Both the position numbers and the translations under genes were made by a program. Positions 52,714 through 61,945 of a DNA stretch of 64,000 bases are shown here, piece after piece; position 1 is the first letter of the stretch, and the number at the start of each line of letters is the position of its first letter. Below the pieces are notes generated by a model, which was not told the origin of the DNA, ran no database searches, and worked only from the letters and a program-made list of their open reading frames with translations. Location: positions 310,001 to 374,000 of the forward strand of contig DASUNM010000027.1 of NCBI GenBank assembly GCA_036277115.1. Direction: 5' to 3'. The stretch comes from Pyrinomonadaceae bacterium. GTDB taxonomy: Bacteria > Acidobacteriota > Blastocatellia > Pyrinomonadales > Pyrinomonadaceae.

Positions 52714-53790
52714 ATGGGAATTCTTGACCGACTTAGTCCGAGTGCACAGTTCATCGAAGTCATCGAATGGCTTGATGATTCGGGCAACACGATGCTTTAC
52801 CGGTTTCCGGTGCGCGACCAGGAAATCAAAAACGGCGCGCAGTTAATCGTCCGCGAATCGCAGACGGCAGTCTTTGTCCACGAAGGACAGGTCGCGGATG
52901 TGTTCGGGCCGGGCCGCTACACGGTCGACGGCGGCAACACTCCGATCCTTTCGAAACTCGGCGCCTGGAAGTATGGCTTCAACTCGCCGATGAAATCGGA
53001 AGTTTATTTCGTCAGCACCAAGCAGTTCACCGACATGAAGTGGGGCACGTCGAATCCGGTGATGATGCGTGACTCGGATTTCGGGATGGTGCGCCTGCGC
53101 GCGTTCGGCATCTATTCGATTCGCGTCGGCGATCCGCGCGAGCTCATCAAACAGGTTGCCGGCACCAACGCTCGCTTCGTCACGGAAGACATCGAAGGCC
53201 AGTTGCGGCGTACTCTGGTGAGCGGTTTTTCCGACGCGCTCGGCGAATCCAAAATCGCAGCGCTCGATCTCGCTTCAAACTATGACGAGTTGAGCCGCTT
53301 CTCGAAACAGAAACTCCAGGACGAATTTAAATCGCTCGGCTTTGAGCTGACGAAGTTCGTCGTCGAAAATATTTCGCTGCCGCAGGAAGTCGAAGCGGCA
53401 ATGGACAAGCGCACCTCGATGGGTGTCCTCGGGGACATGGGCAAGTACACGCAATTCGAAGCGGCGCAGGCCATGCGCGACGCGGCGCAAAACCCGGGTG
53501 GTGGCGCGGGCCTGGGCGCAGGCCTCGGCGCGGGATTCGCAGTCGGTAACGTGATGGCCGGTGCGATGACTGACGCAATGAAACAGCGCGGCGCAACCGT
53601 TTCGGAAGGCGCCGGCGCGACGTCAGCAGCCACTCAGAAATGCATTAAGTGCGGCGCTGCAATAGCGGCAGGCGCGAAATTCTGTAATGAATGCGGCGCG
53701 TCGCAATCGCCGGCAAAGTGCGCCAAATGCCAGAATGATCTAAAGCCCGACGCTAAGTTCTGCGACGAGTGCGGAACCAAGGTCGAGTAA
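52714..53790 (+). CDS. SPFH-domain protein with C-terminal double zinc ribbon
   Basis: This 358-residue protein has an SPFH/'virion core protein'-like domain (residues about 15-240, with IEVIEWLDDSGNTMLYRFP and FGPGRYTVDGGNTPIL), a Gly/Ala-rich linker (GGGAGLGAGLGAGF) and two zinc ribbons (CIKCG...CNECG and CAKCQ...CDECG). Proteins of this YdjI/YdfN-like type oligomerise at membranes and are often linked with lipid or stress functions. An AAGGAG box and a TATAAT sequence lie upstream. It is convergent with the FxsT-like gene. Confidence 0.85.
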   Translation: MGILDRLSPSAQFIEVIEWLDDSGNTMLYRFPVRDQEIKNGAQLIVRESQTAVFVHEGQVADVFGPGRYTVDGGNTPILSKLGAWKYGFNSPMKSEVYFVSTKQFTDMKWGTSNPVMMRDSDFGMVRLRAFGIYSIRVGDPRELIKQVAGTNARFVTEDIEGQLRRTLVSGFSDALGESKIAALDLASNYDELSRFSKQKLQDEFKSLGFELTKFVVENISLPQEVEAAMDKRTSMGVLGDMGKYTQFEAAQAMRDAAQNPGGGAGLGAGLGAGFAVGNVMAGAMTDAMKQRGATVSEGAGATSAATQKCIKCGAAIAAGAKFCNECGASQSPAKCAKCQNDLKPDAKFCDECGTKVE

Positions 53791-53837
53791 GCGGCTGCGG
53801 TGTGCCTTCCCGGAGCCTCACGCTGGTCAGCGGATTA

Positions 53838-56800
53838 CTACTGTTCGGCGATTGCCTCTGGCGGGTCTTCGTCAATGGTAAGCGATTCGAGAGTCTTTAA
53901 GACCTCCTGCGCACGCGGCGAAGCTACTTTCTGAAATATTTGAAGCGCTTCACCTAAGAGTTTATGTGCCTCAGGCAGTCTCCCATCAGCAGCGCTGATC
54001 TTGGCGAGACTCTGCAGCGTCTCGCCCACGTCACCTAACTCGTTCAGCGCACGTAGAATTTCGAGACTCTCAGAATAATACTGCCATGCCCCCGCGTGAT
54101 CTTTCCGATCGGCCGCCAGCTCTCCCAAATTGCGCAAGTTATAGGCGACGCCTCTCTGATCTCCCAGCCTTTCGCTGAGCTGCAAGCTCTCGTTATAGTT
54201 CTGCTCGGCGCCTGACAGATTGCCCGACGATTCCTCGACGTCGCCCATCAAACGCAGCATCATGGCAACTCCCTTGAGGTTCTCGTTCTTTCTTTCACTC
54301 TCCAATCCGCGGGTCAATAGTGATCGGGCCTCTTCGTAGTTGCCCTGGCGAAGCGCGACAGAGCCCAAAAGTCCCAGGGTGCTGCCAATGCCCTTGTCGT
54401 TGAGTTTTTCAAACAAAGCGAGGGCCTGTTCGTATTCCTTGCGCGCCTCGTCCAACTTTCCCGCCCTAAAAGCGACGTAACCGAGCCTGGTTTGGTAATA
54501 GGCAATTTGGGACTGGTTTTTCGAGTGCTTCAGTGCTTCATTAAGATATTGCTTTTCGGACTCGGCATTACCCTGAAGCCGCGCCAAATCTGCGAGTTCG
54601 CCGAAGTTGCGCGCCGACCAACTGGTGGGGGTCTGGGTAGCGGCCAAACTCTTCAGGTAATGCGTTTGCGCAGACTCCAGATTGCCTTCTCGCAAGGCGA
54701 CCGTCCCCAGAATATGCAGCAGGTAGCCGGTTCCCTCATCGTTGTTAAGCTTTCTGGTAATCTCGAGAGCTTCATTCCCGATCTGAGCGGCCTCAGAGTA
54801 CTCTCCGCGGCGCGCGCGAAGCTCGATGCTGCGGGCGGCAAACTTCACCACCTCTTCTCCCGCTGCGGCGAAGCCGGCGGCGCGCATACTCTGGTCGCTG
54901 CAAAAGATCGCGTCATCCACATGGCCCGCCGAAGCCAACCAGCCACCGGCAAGTGCGATGCTTTCCCCGATCCTGATGACGTGGCCCCAATCTTTCATTT
55001 CAAAAGCGAGGGTCAGCGACTTCAGGACATTAGTGCGCTCAGACTCCAAAGCCGCAGTGCCTTCATTTGTGGATGCAGAATGGCTCTGGACATAGTTCTC
55101 AAAGTATTCGATGAATCGTCGTCTTATTTGATCGGCTTCCGACGAATCGTCCAGCAGAGTGCGCGTCATCACGCGAATTATCTCGTGTAGGCTGAGCCGC
55201 TTCATGTCACCAGACTCTTCGACGAGCCGAAGAGACTTAAGTCTGGTGACCGCGCGGCTATATCTACCGGTAGATCTGCCAATACCAGCAACGTGCTTAA
55301 GCGCATCCAGAGACGCGCTCGGCACAAAGAGCGACAGCGCCAGCAGGGTGATGCGAGCGTCTTTATTCATCGCGCGCGAACCGATGGAGAGTTTGAACGC
55401 ACTTTCTCTTACCTGCTCGGGACCACCCGCGAAATCGTTGAGCGCGCGAATCGGATCGGTTTGGGAATTCAGATATCCCAGCAAGAGTTGCAGCGTCAGC
55501 GGAAATCCGTCCGTAAGGCTGTAGATGCGATCGCGTTCACTTGAAAGAAACTCCGTATTCTCTGTTCTCACCCGCGTCCAACGGTCGAGAAACTCCTGGG
55601 TCTCAACGGGCGAGAGCCCCGTTAGCAAAACGTTGCGCGCCGAGCTTATACGTTGCCGGCTGGTGACGAGCAACGGGCAGGGCGGCGACGATATCAAGGC
55701 ATTTTCGATTTCAGTGAATTCGCGATCGGGAAGCCGTTCGAGCCCATCCAACACAATCAGCGCAGTGGACGCGCTAACCAGTGAACGCAATTGACTAACC
55801 TTGTCGCCGAACGATACCGGCGTTGTATTCTCCTGATTCAGCCTTCTCAAAATATCGCTGACTAGAGTTGACGCCGTCGGCAACGCGCTTTCGTACGTGC
55901 CCACCAGGATCACCTTGCGCGAGGAACCGCTTTCGAAAGTGCGGGCGACTTCCGCTGCTAAAGTCGTCTTGCCGGCCCCCCCGGGCCCCCACAGGGCGAT
56001 CGCACGCAGGTCTCTTCCGACTAGTTCTTGTCGGAGCCAATCGGCGAGGTTATGCCCTTCACGATCACTTCGCGGAACAAACCCAATATCCGGAACGGTG
56101 AATGATTGGGTCGAGATGGCATTTTCGAAAACTGGAAGCGACTCGGACGCGGATGGCGTCTCTCTGATCACATCGAGCAGTTTCTCAGCACTTGCAGAGA
56201 ACTCCGAGCGATTGCGAAAGTCGACGAAGCGGAGCGGCTTAAGCATTGTGGGAATCTCTGCGTCCTGCAAATAAACCGGTATAAGTTTTTGCGTCTCTCC
56301 AACCGCCAGCCAGGACTTGAGAATCAAAGCGTCGTCGCTTTCGACGAGGGCCGGCGAAACTATCAGAACTACTCGGCGACTGCGGCCCAGGGCACTCTGG
56401 TTCTTCGGAGGTAAGACTTCGCCTTTTTTAGCCGGCGGCGCAGTGCGAAACAGTCGCATCTTACGACCCCCAACTCGTTCCTTTGCGAGCCGACGCTCGA
56501 GCATCTCCGCGAAATCGCTATCTTCGGGACTCGCGGCGATAAAGACATCGTAGTTAAACAAAGTCTCGTTACTAAATTCAGCAACGATCGCGTCGCTCTG
56601 AACCTCTTTAGGCGGCGCTAAACCGGTAACGGCGTGCTCGGTTAAATAGCCCGTGAGACGCTCGAACGCCGCCAGCAGGCTGACTTGTTGACCTGGTCGA
56701 TCGCGGAAAGTTGCCAGCACCTCCTCATAAGCATAAAACGGGACGTAGGGCACCTCTACCAATCCCCAATACTGCTCGCGTTTCTCTTCGGGAATATGCG

Positions 56801-57575
56801 TTAAGATCGGATCAAACATGTCGCGAGCGTACTGCAGTCTCAGCGATCGCTTTTCAAGTTCCGCGTTATCTGTGCGCGTGGGCACAGGAAAAATTCGCAA
56901 CTCGGGCTGGCGGCGGGTTGCACCAATCGCGCGTGCTACGGTCGAAGCACCTTCGATGCTTTGGCTGTTGAGCGTAAAGCACACGACGAGTATGTCAGGC
57001 ATCTGCACGGTGCAAATACCCGCGGTATCACTGACGCCCGTACGACTGTCAATCAGGATATAGTCGTATTCGGAGCGCATCTTCTGTTTCATCGCCTCCA
57101 GGAACTGAGCGCCCCCCAATAAGTCGTAAAAACTCTGCCAGTTGAAGGAATTCACGCGCTCTGAATAAGAAGCACCCTGGCGGCCGGCGGGCACAAAATC
57201 TAGTGTTCCTTTCTTTGACTTCCACTCGAAGTCCCAGCGCAACGACGTTGCGTAAGGCAGAATGTTAGCGTGGGGTTTCATCCACTCCTTGTCGACCTCA
57301 CCGGAGGCAGTCCCGTGAGCGCGTGCGGCAGCGTTGAGCGCGTAGTCAATCACAAAATCGATCACGCCGTTCGATGAGGTAAAGTCCTTATCTACAAGGA
57401 ACGGAAGGAAGTAACGGTGCAGGCCGGGAGCTTCCAGATCCCAATCCAACACCAGCACACGATTCCCCTTACTCGCGAGAATCCAGGCAACATTCGCGAG
57501 CAACATCGACCGGCCCGTTCCTCCTTTGTAGGAATAGAACGTAATTATCTTGCCTAAGGCAGAAGTCAGTGCCAT
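53838..57575 (-). CDS. FxsT-like protein: KGGVGR ATPase, TIR-like, NB-ARC, TPR
   Basis: This 1245-residue protein has four parts. Residues 1-320 are a MinD-like ATPase with the KGGTGRSM P-loop (17-24), VLDWDLEAPG (42-51) and LIDSRTG (174-180). Residues 340-470 look like a TIR domain (NYDVFIAASPEDSDFA onward), without a clear catalytic glutamate. Residues 510-860 are an NB-ARC/STAND ATPase: Walker A WGPGGAGKTT (529-538), Walker B ALIVLDGLE (605-613), LLVTSR (635-640). The rest is TPR. The order matches FxsT of actinobacterial FxSxx-COOH peptide systems. STAND proteins are molecular switches, often sensors of infection or cell state. It starts five bases after the FxsC-like stop, so they are one operon. 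Confidence 0.82.
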   Translation of the reverse strand: MALTSALGKIITFYSYKGGTGRSMLLANVAWILASKGNRVLVLDWDLEAPGLHRYFLPFLVDKDFTSSNGVIDFVIDYALNAAARAHGTASGEVDKEWMKPHANILPYATSLRWDFEWKSKKGTLDFVPAGRQGASYSERVNSFNWQSFYDLLGGAQFLEAMKQKMRSEYDYILIDSRTGVSDTAGICTVQMPDILVVCFTLNSQSIEGASTVARAIGATRRQPELRIFPVPTRTDNAELEKRSLRLQYARDMFDPILTHIPEEKREQYWGLVEVPYVPFYAYEEVLATFRDRPGQQVSLLAAFERLTGYLTEHAVTGLAPPKEVQSDAIVAEFSNETLFNYDVFIAASPEDSDFAEMLERRLAKERVGGRKMRLFRTAPPAKKGEVLPPKNQSALGRSRRVVLIVSPALVESDDALILKSWLAVGETQKLIPVYLQDAEIPTMLKPLRFVDFRNRSEFSASAEKLLDVIRETPSASESLPVFENAISTQSFTVPDIGFVPRSDREGHNLADWLRQELVGRDLRAIALWGPGGAGKTTLAAEVARTFESGSSRKVILVGTYESALPTASTLVSDILRRLNQENTTPVSFGDKVSQLRSLVSASTALIVLDGLERLPDREFTEIENALISSPPCPLLVTSRQRISSARNVLLTGLSPVETQEFLDRWTRVRTENTEFLSSERDRIYSLTDGFPLTLQLLLGYLNSQTDPIRALNDFAGGPEQVRESAFKLSIGSRAMNKDARITLLALSLFVPSASLDALKHVAGIGRSTGRYSRAVTRLKSLRLVEESGDMKRLSLHEIIRVMTRTLLDDSSEADQIRRRFIEYFENYVQSHSASTNEGTAALESERTNVLKSLTLAFEMKDWGHVIRIGESIALAGGWLASAGHVDDAIFCSDQSMRAAGFAAAGEEVVKFAARSIELRARRGEYSEAAQIGNEALEITRKLNNDEGTGYLLHILGTVALREGNLESAQTHYLKSLAATQTPTSWSARNFGELADLARLQGNAESEKQYLNEALKHSKNQSQIAYYQTRLGYVAFRAGKLDEARKEYEQALALFEKLNDKGIGSTLGLLGSVALRQGNYEEARSLLTRGLESERKNENLKGVAMMLRLMGDVEESSGNLSGAEQNYNESLQLSERLGDQRGVAYNLRNLGELAADRKDHAGAWQYYSESLEILRALNELGDVGETLQSLAKISAADGRLPEAHKLLGEALQIFQKVASPRAQEVLKTLESLTIDEDPPEAIAEQ

Positions 57576-57579
57576 GTGA

Positions 57580-58860
57580 TTATGATCCGGGAACAGGCAG
57601 TGATGGCATGGAGGGGCTTGACGTCACTGCGACCGGTCTCTTGGCCTGCATGTGTTTCAGTTGATCCAATCCGCGGTTCAGCAGTTCCATCTGGATCTTG
57701 CCTAAACTCGTGACCAGTTTTCCCTCGAACTCAGCGGAGCTGTTAACCGGAAACAAAAAGTTGCTGTGAGCCCCGCGGAGTGATTTGGTTTCGAAGACGG
57801 TCCCGACGACCTCACTTATCTCCTGGAACTTCCTTTGCGTTTCTTTGTCGCAGCTATTGAGACAAACGAGCATTACCGAATGGAGCGAGTCATAGGAATC
57901 GTAGTCGCTGACGAGTGCCGCATACGTATCGGCGCTCAGGGCCCAAGAATCGACGATGATGGCGGCGATACGGTTCTTCTTTTTCGTGTCGCTTAGCCAT
58001 TTCGTCAAGTCTTGTTCTAAGCCCACTATGCTCGAGACAAATCCCTCGCGACTGGCAATCGTTTGCGCCCTCAAGCTGATTCTTTCATCCGGCTCGTAAG
58101 GAGCCCAGTCTAACCAGCCTTCGCCGTAACCCTGAACGTGTCTTCTCACCTTCAGCATTTCTTCGCGCGTCCCCACCACAAACAGGAATTCAACGTAATC
58201 CGGGACCTTCTTGCTTTGGTCAGCCCCCACTGCAGCCGCCCTGGTTTGCTTCTTGTTGTGAAATGCACTCTGCACCGCGGAGACCGAAACGAGATCCGGG
58301 ACCTGCGGGAGCGGGTGCTTCCTCGTAAGTTCGAGCATCCTGTCCGCAAAGCCCATAACGAACTCTTTGTATGCATCCTGAAATTTGTTCAGCTTGAAGA
58401 CCTCGAGCCCAGCGTCGATGTACTCGATCGGGTCATGCTTATAGTGAAAGACTATGTCGCTTACGTCAGGGCCGAGCCTATCGAAACTGTCTTCGAGGTA
58501 TGTCTTTCGTACGAACATGACCGGCATTACCAGCGACGGCGCATTCTTTCCGGCTTTAGTGTCGCGGTATGACTTTACCCGGCGCCGGAAGACTTCCCAT
58601 TCCTGGCCACAGTACTCTCGGGTGAAAAAGTTTGGGGAATAGATCGGCACGAGGATCTTGCAGGTGCGCAGGGCCGCGTCGGCCTCTGCCGTCCAAAGGT
58701 CGGCTGTGTTGGTACTCCACGTATCGAGAAAACCACCTTGAGTGGCGCCGCGGTGGTGCAATGCTGCCTCAAGATTTTCGTGAAACTTCAGGATGAGATT
58801 CTCCTGATCGTTCTCACGATCTTCACGCGCGTAGCTGAGGAAGAACAGGTATTCTTTCAT
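57580..58860 (-). CDS. FxsC-like TIR protein
   Basis: This 426-residue protein begins with a TIR-like domain (KEYLFFLSYAREDREND, then FLDTWSTNTADLW, then KILVPIYSPNFFTREYCGQEW). Glu87 in CGQEW stands where the catalytic glutamate of NADase TIR domains lies. The C-terminal half has the DWAPYEP and IAAIIVDSWAL elements recalled from TIR-like FxsC proteins. FxsC occurs in FxSxx-COOH systems with a radical SAM protein (FxsB), FxsT and the FxSxx peptide. Neither FxsB nor a peptide ending FxSxx is seen within the window. Coupling with the FxsT-like gene is tight (four bases between stop and start). Confidence 0.78.
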   Translation of the reverse strand: MKEYLFFLSYAREDRENDQENLILKFHENLEAALHHRGATQGGFLDTWSTNTADLWTAEADAALRTCKILVPIYSPNFFTREYCGQEWEVFRRRVKSYRDTKAGKNAPSLVMPVMFVRKTYLEDSFDRLGPDVSDIVFHYKHDPIEYIDAGLEVFKLNKFQDAYKEFVMGFADRMLELTRKHPLPQVPDLVSVSAVQSAFHNKKQTRAAAVGADQSKKVPDYVEFLFVVGTREEMLKVRRHVQGYGEGWLDWAPYEPDERISLRAQTIASREGFVSSIVGLEQDLTKWLSDTKKKNRIAAIIVDSWALSADTYAALVSDYDSYDSLHSVMLVCLNSCDKETQRKFQEISEVVGTVFETKSLRGAHSNFLFPVNSSAEFEGKLVTSLGKIQMELLNRGLDQLKHMQAKRPVAVTSSPSMPSLPVPGS

Positions 58861-59075
58861 GGCTAGCAGGTCCTAAGGTCGCGGAAGCTACCATCAATGC
58901 CTGGGCTGCGTTTGAGCGGCGCAATTGGATAGGCGCCGTGTACAGCTAAAAACTGGTCGTCTTGAGGTAGTACAATAGTCCAACCGGGAGCTTATTGTCA
59001 CCATTTCTTGAAGCAGTTGTATTGACAGCGACTATATACTGAGGTCGTGGAGTAACCCGCACTTCGTTTTTCGAA
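58861..59075. other. Divergent intergenic region between the TIR operon and the small membrane gene
   Basis: The 215 bases hold the promoters of both directions. A plus-strand -35/-10 pair is possible (TTGAAG near 59008, TATACT near 59034). I found none of the GTTAYGTTTC motif copies here. No small ORF with an FxSxx end was recognised. Confidence 0.35.
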
Positions 59076-59543
59076 ATGTCAGCTCAAGCCAATTCAAATC
59101 CGACACCGCTGGCTGTCGAGAGTGAAGCCGTCAGAGCTTACCTGCCGATGATTCAGTCGGTAATCACGCGGCTCGCGGGGAACAGCGCCAGCTGCAAAAC
59201 GTGGTGTGTTACTTTGATCTCGGCGCTCACCGTGCTCGCGATTGATAAAGGGAAACCCAACGCAATTCTGATTGCCTTCATCCCCGCGGGGGTGTTTTTC
59301 TTTCTTGACGCTTACTACCTTTCGCTTGAGCGGGACTTTCGCGATCTCTACAACGGCTTCGTCAAGAAGCTTCATGACGGCCAGGCAGCCAAATCAGATC
59401 TTTATATCCTCAAACCGGAAAACTACGGGCTAATCCATCGCACTGGTGCGATGATCTCAACCATCTTTTCGCTTTCAATCACGCCGTTTTATGGAGTCCT
59501 CCTTCTCGCGATATTGATTGCTAAACGAGCGATATCGCCGTAA
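59076..59543 (+). CDS. Small membrane protein divergent from the TIR operon
   Basis: This 155-residue protein has a polar start, then hydrophobic segments at about 43-56, 62-81 and 128-149. Its N-terminal motif (MIQSVITRLAGNSASCKTW) is familiar to me from small membrane proteins of many bacteria that often neighbour defence-type genes. I cannot name the family. A likely promoter is TTGAAG-17-ACTATA around 59008-59036. It is divergent from FxsC/FxsT, with 215 bases between. A membrane effector of a TIR/NB-ARC sensor is one hypothesis; a stand-alone gene is equally possible. Confidence 0.6.
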   Translation: MSAQANSNPTPLAVESEAVRAYLPMIQSVITRLAGNSASCKTWCVTLISALTVLAIDKGKPNAILIAFIPAGVFFFLDAYYLSLERDFRDLYNGFVKKLHDGQAAKSDLYILKPENYGLIHRTGAMISTIFSLSITPFYGVLLLAILIAKRAISP

Positions 59544-59649
59544 ATCGTGGATTCGCGCAAATTGACCGTCACCAACCCAGCGATCTCTTCGCTATACTCA
59601 GATCCCCCGCTCACCTGTCCCGCCTCATCACCCAGGGAGGACATTCATT

Positions 59650-60405
59650 TTGGAACGAACAAAGGGATTAGTGCGGGTGCGCGCGCGCCTGCCGTTGAAG
59701 CTGCCGGTCGCCGTATCCTGTCGAGAGAGCGCCGAGTACCAATGGATTGAAAGATCCCGACTCGTCGACGTGAATCAGTTCGGCGCCGGTTTCACTCTGA
59801 CGCGGCCGATCGAGGTCGGACGGTTGGTACGTCTTTCGATTCCGCTTCCGCATCAACTTCGTTGTTACGATCAATTTGAAGTGCAGCCGTATTCAGTCTG
59901 GGGATTGGTGCGCCACATTTATGTCGTCAGCCAGGAGCCGCGCTGGTTCCGGATCGGCGTTGCGTTCATCGGCAAGCACGCTCCGGCCAGCTATGAAGAA
60001 GATCCGACGCGTCGATATGAACCGCTTCCGATGCAGACTGGCAAGAGCTCTCTTTGGAAGTTGACGCGACGCCCGTTCGCCCAAAAAGAACGCAGAGAAG
60101 CGAGACTGATCATTCCTCTGGAAGTGCTCGTTGAGACACTGGACGAAAACGGTCACCCTTCGTTGCAGGAGCACACCGTTTTCGAGACTGTCAGCAGTTT
60201 GGGAGCATGCATTCCGAGCAATCTTGACGTCGGCGTCGGTCGCGTCCTCCGCATCAGCAGCGTCACGGATCCGGTTTCGATCTTTGCCGCGATCCGCTCG
60301 CGTGAAGTCGCAACCGACGGCATTACGCGGTTGGGTCTGGAGTTCATCGCAGATCGTTGGCCGCTTCAGCGCGAGGTGGGCTTCACCTATCAAAAGACTT
60401 CATGA
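59650..60405 (+). CDS. Tandem PilZ-like domain protein
   Basis: This 251-residue protein starts at a TTG, 9 bases after GGAGG. Two similar beta-barrel halves are seen: RARLPLKLPVAVSC...LVDVNQFGAGFTLTRP, and ERREARLIIPLEVLVE...ETVSSLGACIPSN. They recall PilZ domains, whose RxxxR and D/NxSxxG motifs bind c-di-GMP. The second half keeps RREAR and 'SSLGA', the first is more degenerate. A regulatory role in surface or motility behaviour is likely if it binds c-di-GMP. The call is on motif grounds only. Confidence 0.55.
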   Translation: MERTKGLVRVRARLPLKLPVAVSCRESAEYQWIERSRLVDVNQFGAGFTLTRPIEVGRLVRLSIPLPHQLRCYDQFEVQPYSVWGLVRHIYVVSQEPRWFRIGVAFIGKHAPASYEEDPTRRYEPLPMQTGKSSLWKLTRRPFAQKERREARLIIPLEVLVETLDENGHPSLQEHTVFETVSSLGACIPSNLDVGVGRVLRISSVTDPVSIFAAIRSREVATDGITRLGLEFIADRWPLQREVGFTYQKTS

Positions 60406-60501
60406 GTATTTTGCGGGCACCGGGCGGATCCCCCCGGCCAGTCAACTGTTGGCCAGCCGCCCCTCGGGGTGTATCCTTGGCCGTCTCTGACCCCCTGGCC
60501 A

Positions 60502-61770
60502 ATGCTCAACGGTTTCAAAGCTCCGCGCCGAGTTGTCATTAGCGGCATGGGGTGTGTCACGCCCATCGGCATTGGCCGAAAAGCGTTCTGGAACTCACTA
60601 CAAACCGGCGTCAGCGGCGTGCGGCGCATCGAGTCGTTCGATGTTTCTGATTCGCCGGTGAAGATTGCGGCCGAAGTCCGCGACTTTGATTGGCAGGCAC
60701 AGCTCACCGCGAAGGATCGCAAGCACGTACCGCGGACAGTGCCGCTCGGCCTGGCCGCGGCACGCGAAGCTTTTCAGGACGCGGGCTTCGAAATTGAGAA
60801 CCTCTCGGTTGAAGAACGCCAACGCGTCGGAGTGGAGTTGGGCACGGGCGGGGGCGGCCTGCCGTTCGTCGAAGAGCATTACGCCATTTGGTACAACGGC
60901 CGCTCGCATTCAAAGGCCAGCATCTACATCATTCCCGCGGCCACGCACGGCACACTGTCGAGCGAACTTTCAATGGCGTTCGGCTTGCGGGGACTGTCGC
61001 ATGTCGTCTCGACGGGTTGCACCAGCTCGACCGATGCGATCGCTTATGCCGCGCAACACGTCGCGCTGGGACGACAGGACGTGATGCTGGCAGGTGGCGT
61101 TGACGCGCCCCTCGCGCCGGGAATTCTTGCCGGCTTCAATCTGCTGACAGTGCTGACAACCGACTGGAACGATGATCCCGAGCACGCGTCGCGTCCATTC
61201 ACGCGCAATCGATCAGGAATGGTCTTAGGGGAAGGCGCCTGGATGTACGTGCTGGAAACTTACGAAGCCGCGAAAGAGCGTGGCGCGAAAATTTACGCCG
61301 AGATCATCGGTTATGGATCGACCTGCGATGCTTATCATCGTGTGCGTTTGCAGGAAGGCGGCGATGAGCCGGCGCGCGCTATGACGCTGGCGATGCAGGA
61401 CGGTGGTGTGACGCCCGGGGATATTGACTACGTAAATCTCCACGGCACTTCCACCATGCTGAACGATCGCATCGAAACCAACGCGTTGAAGCTTGCGCTG
61501 AACTCCAACTCGCCTCGCATTCCCATGTCCGCGACCAAGTCACAGATCGGGCATCCGCAGGGCGCCAGCGGCGCGGCCGGACTGGGCGCGACCCTGAGTG
61601 CAATGGAAACTGGAATCATCCCTCCCACAATTAATCTCGATGCGCCAGATCCGGATTGCGATCTAGACTATGTTCCCCTCACGGCGCGCGAAGCCAAAGT
61701 GCGCACCGCGCTTTGCAACTGCATTGGTTTTGGATCGAAGAACAGCGCGTTGGTGATTAGAAAAGTCTAG
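60502..61770 (+). CDS. Beta-ketoacyl-ACP synthase (KAS II/FabF-like)
   Basis: Starting at the ATG at 60502 (the open frame extends to a GTG at 60469), the protein has 422 residues with the FabF triad: Cys173 in STGCTSSTDA, His314 in NLHGTSTML and His351 in SQIGHPQGASG, and the lysine in SATKSQIG (Lys346). These are the catalytic Cys-His-His of condensing enzymes, which elongate an acyl chain with malonyl-ACP. Unlike a core fatty-acid gene, it sits with a methyltransferase and an FAD oxidoreductase, and no ACP, so a polyketide or lipid-like secondary metabolite is likely. Confidence 0.82.
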   Translation: MLNGFKAPRRVVISGMGCVTPIGIGRKAFWNSLQTGVSGVRRIESFDVSDSPVKIAAEVRDFDWQAQLTAKDRKHVPRTVPLGLAAAREAFQDAGFEIENLSVEERQRVGVELGTGGGGLPFVEEHYAIWYNGRSHSKASIYIIPAATHGTLSSELSMAFGLRGLSHVVSTGCTSSTDAIAYAAQHVALGRQDVMLAGGVDAPLAPGILAGFNLLTVLTTDWNDDPEHASRPFTRNRSGMVLGEGAWMYVLETYEAAKERGAKIYAEIIGYGSTCDAYHRVRLQEGGDEPARAMTLAMQDGGVTPGDIDYVNLHGTSTMLNDRIETNALKLALNSNSPRIPMSATKSQIGHPQGASGAAGLGATLSAMETGIIPPTINLDAPDPDCDLDYVPLTAREAKVRTALCNCIGFGSKNSALVIRKV

Positions 61771-61940
61771 GCGCGAAGTTGTTCCAAGCGGACGACGTCA
61801 GCTTTGTCCTGGGGTCTTCCGACTGCAGTCTTATTCTGAATCAGGTGGAACCGCCCGATTACCGGAACTCTTATGCCCTCGATCTCGACTAGAATTTTTC
61901 CTTGATCGGCATCCTGATAATCCACGCCCGTAATTTTGAG
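61767..61940 (-). pseudogene. C-terminal fragment of a nucleotidyltransferase-like gene
   Basis: The minus strand reads about 57 codons from just after a TGA (61943-61941) to a TAG (61769-61767). It resembles the C-terminal part of AbiEii/nucleotidyltransferase-type proteins: GIRVPVIGRFHLIQNKTAV followed by GRPQDKADVVRLEQL, where the family often has 'I-x-x-LI-x-NK-x-A-x-GR-x-x-D-x-AD'. The N-terminal part is missing and the methyltransferase gene begins at the other end (61946), so it is probably a remnant cut off by recombination. An alternative is a small gene started at the GTG at 61925. Confidence 0.5.
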
Positions 61941-61945
61941 TCAGA

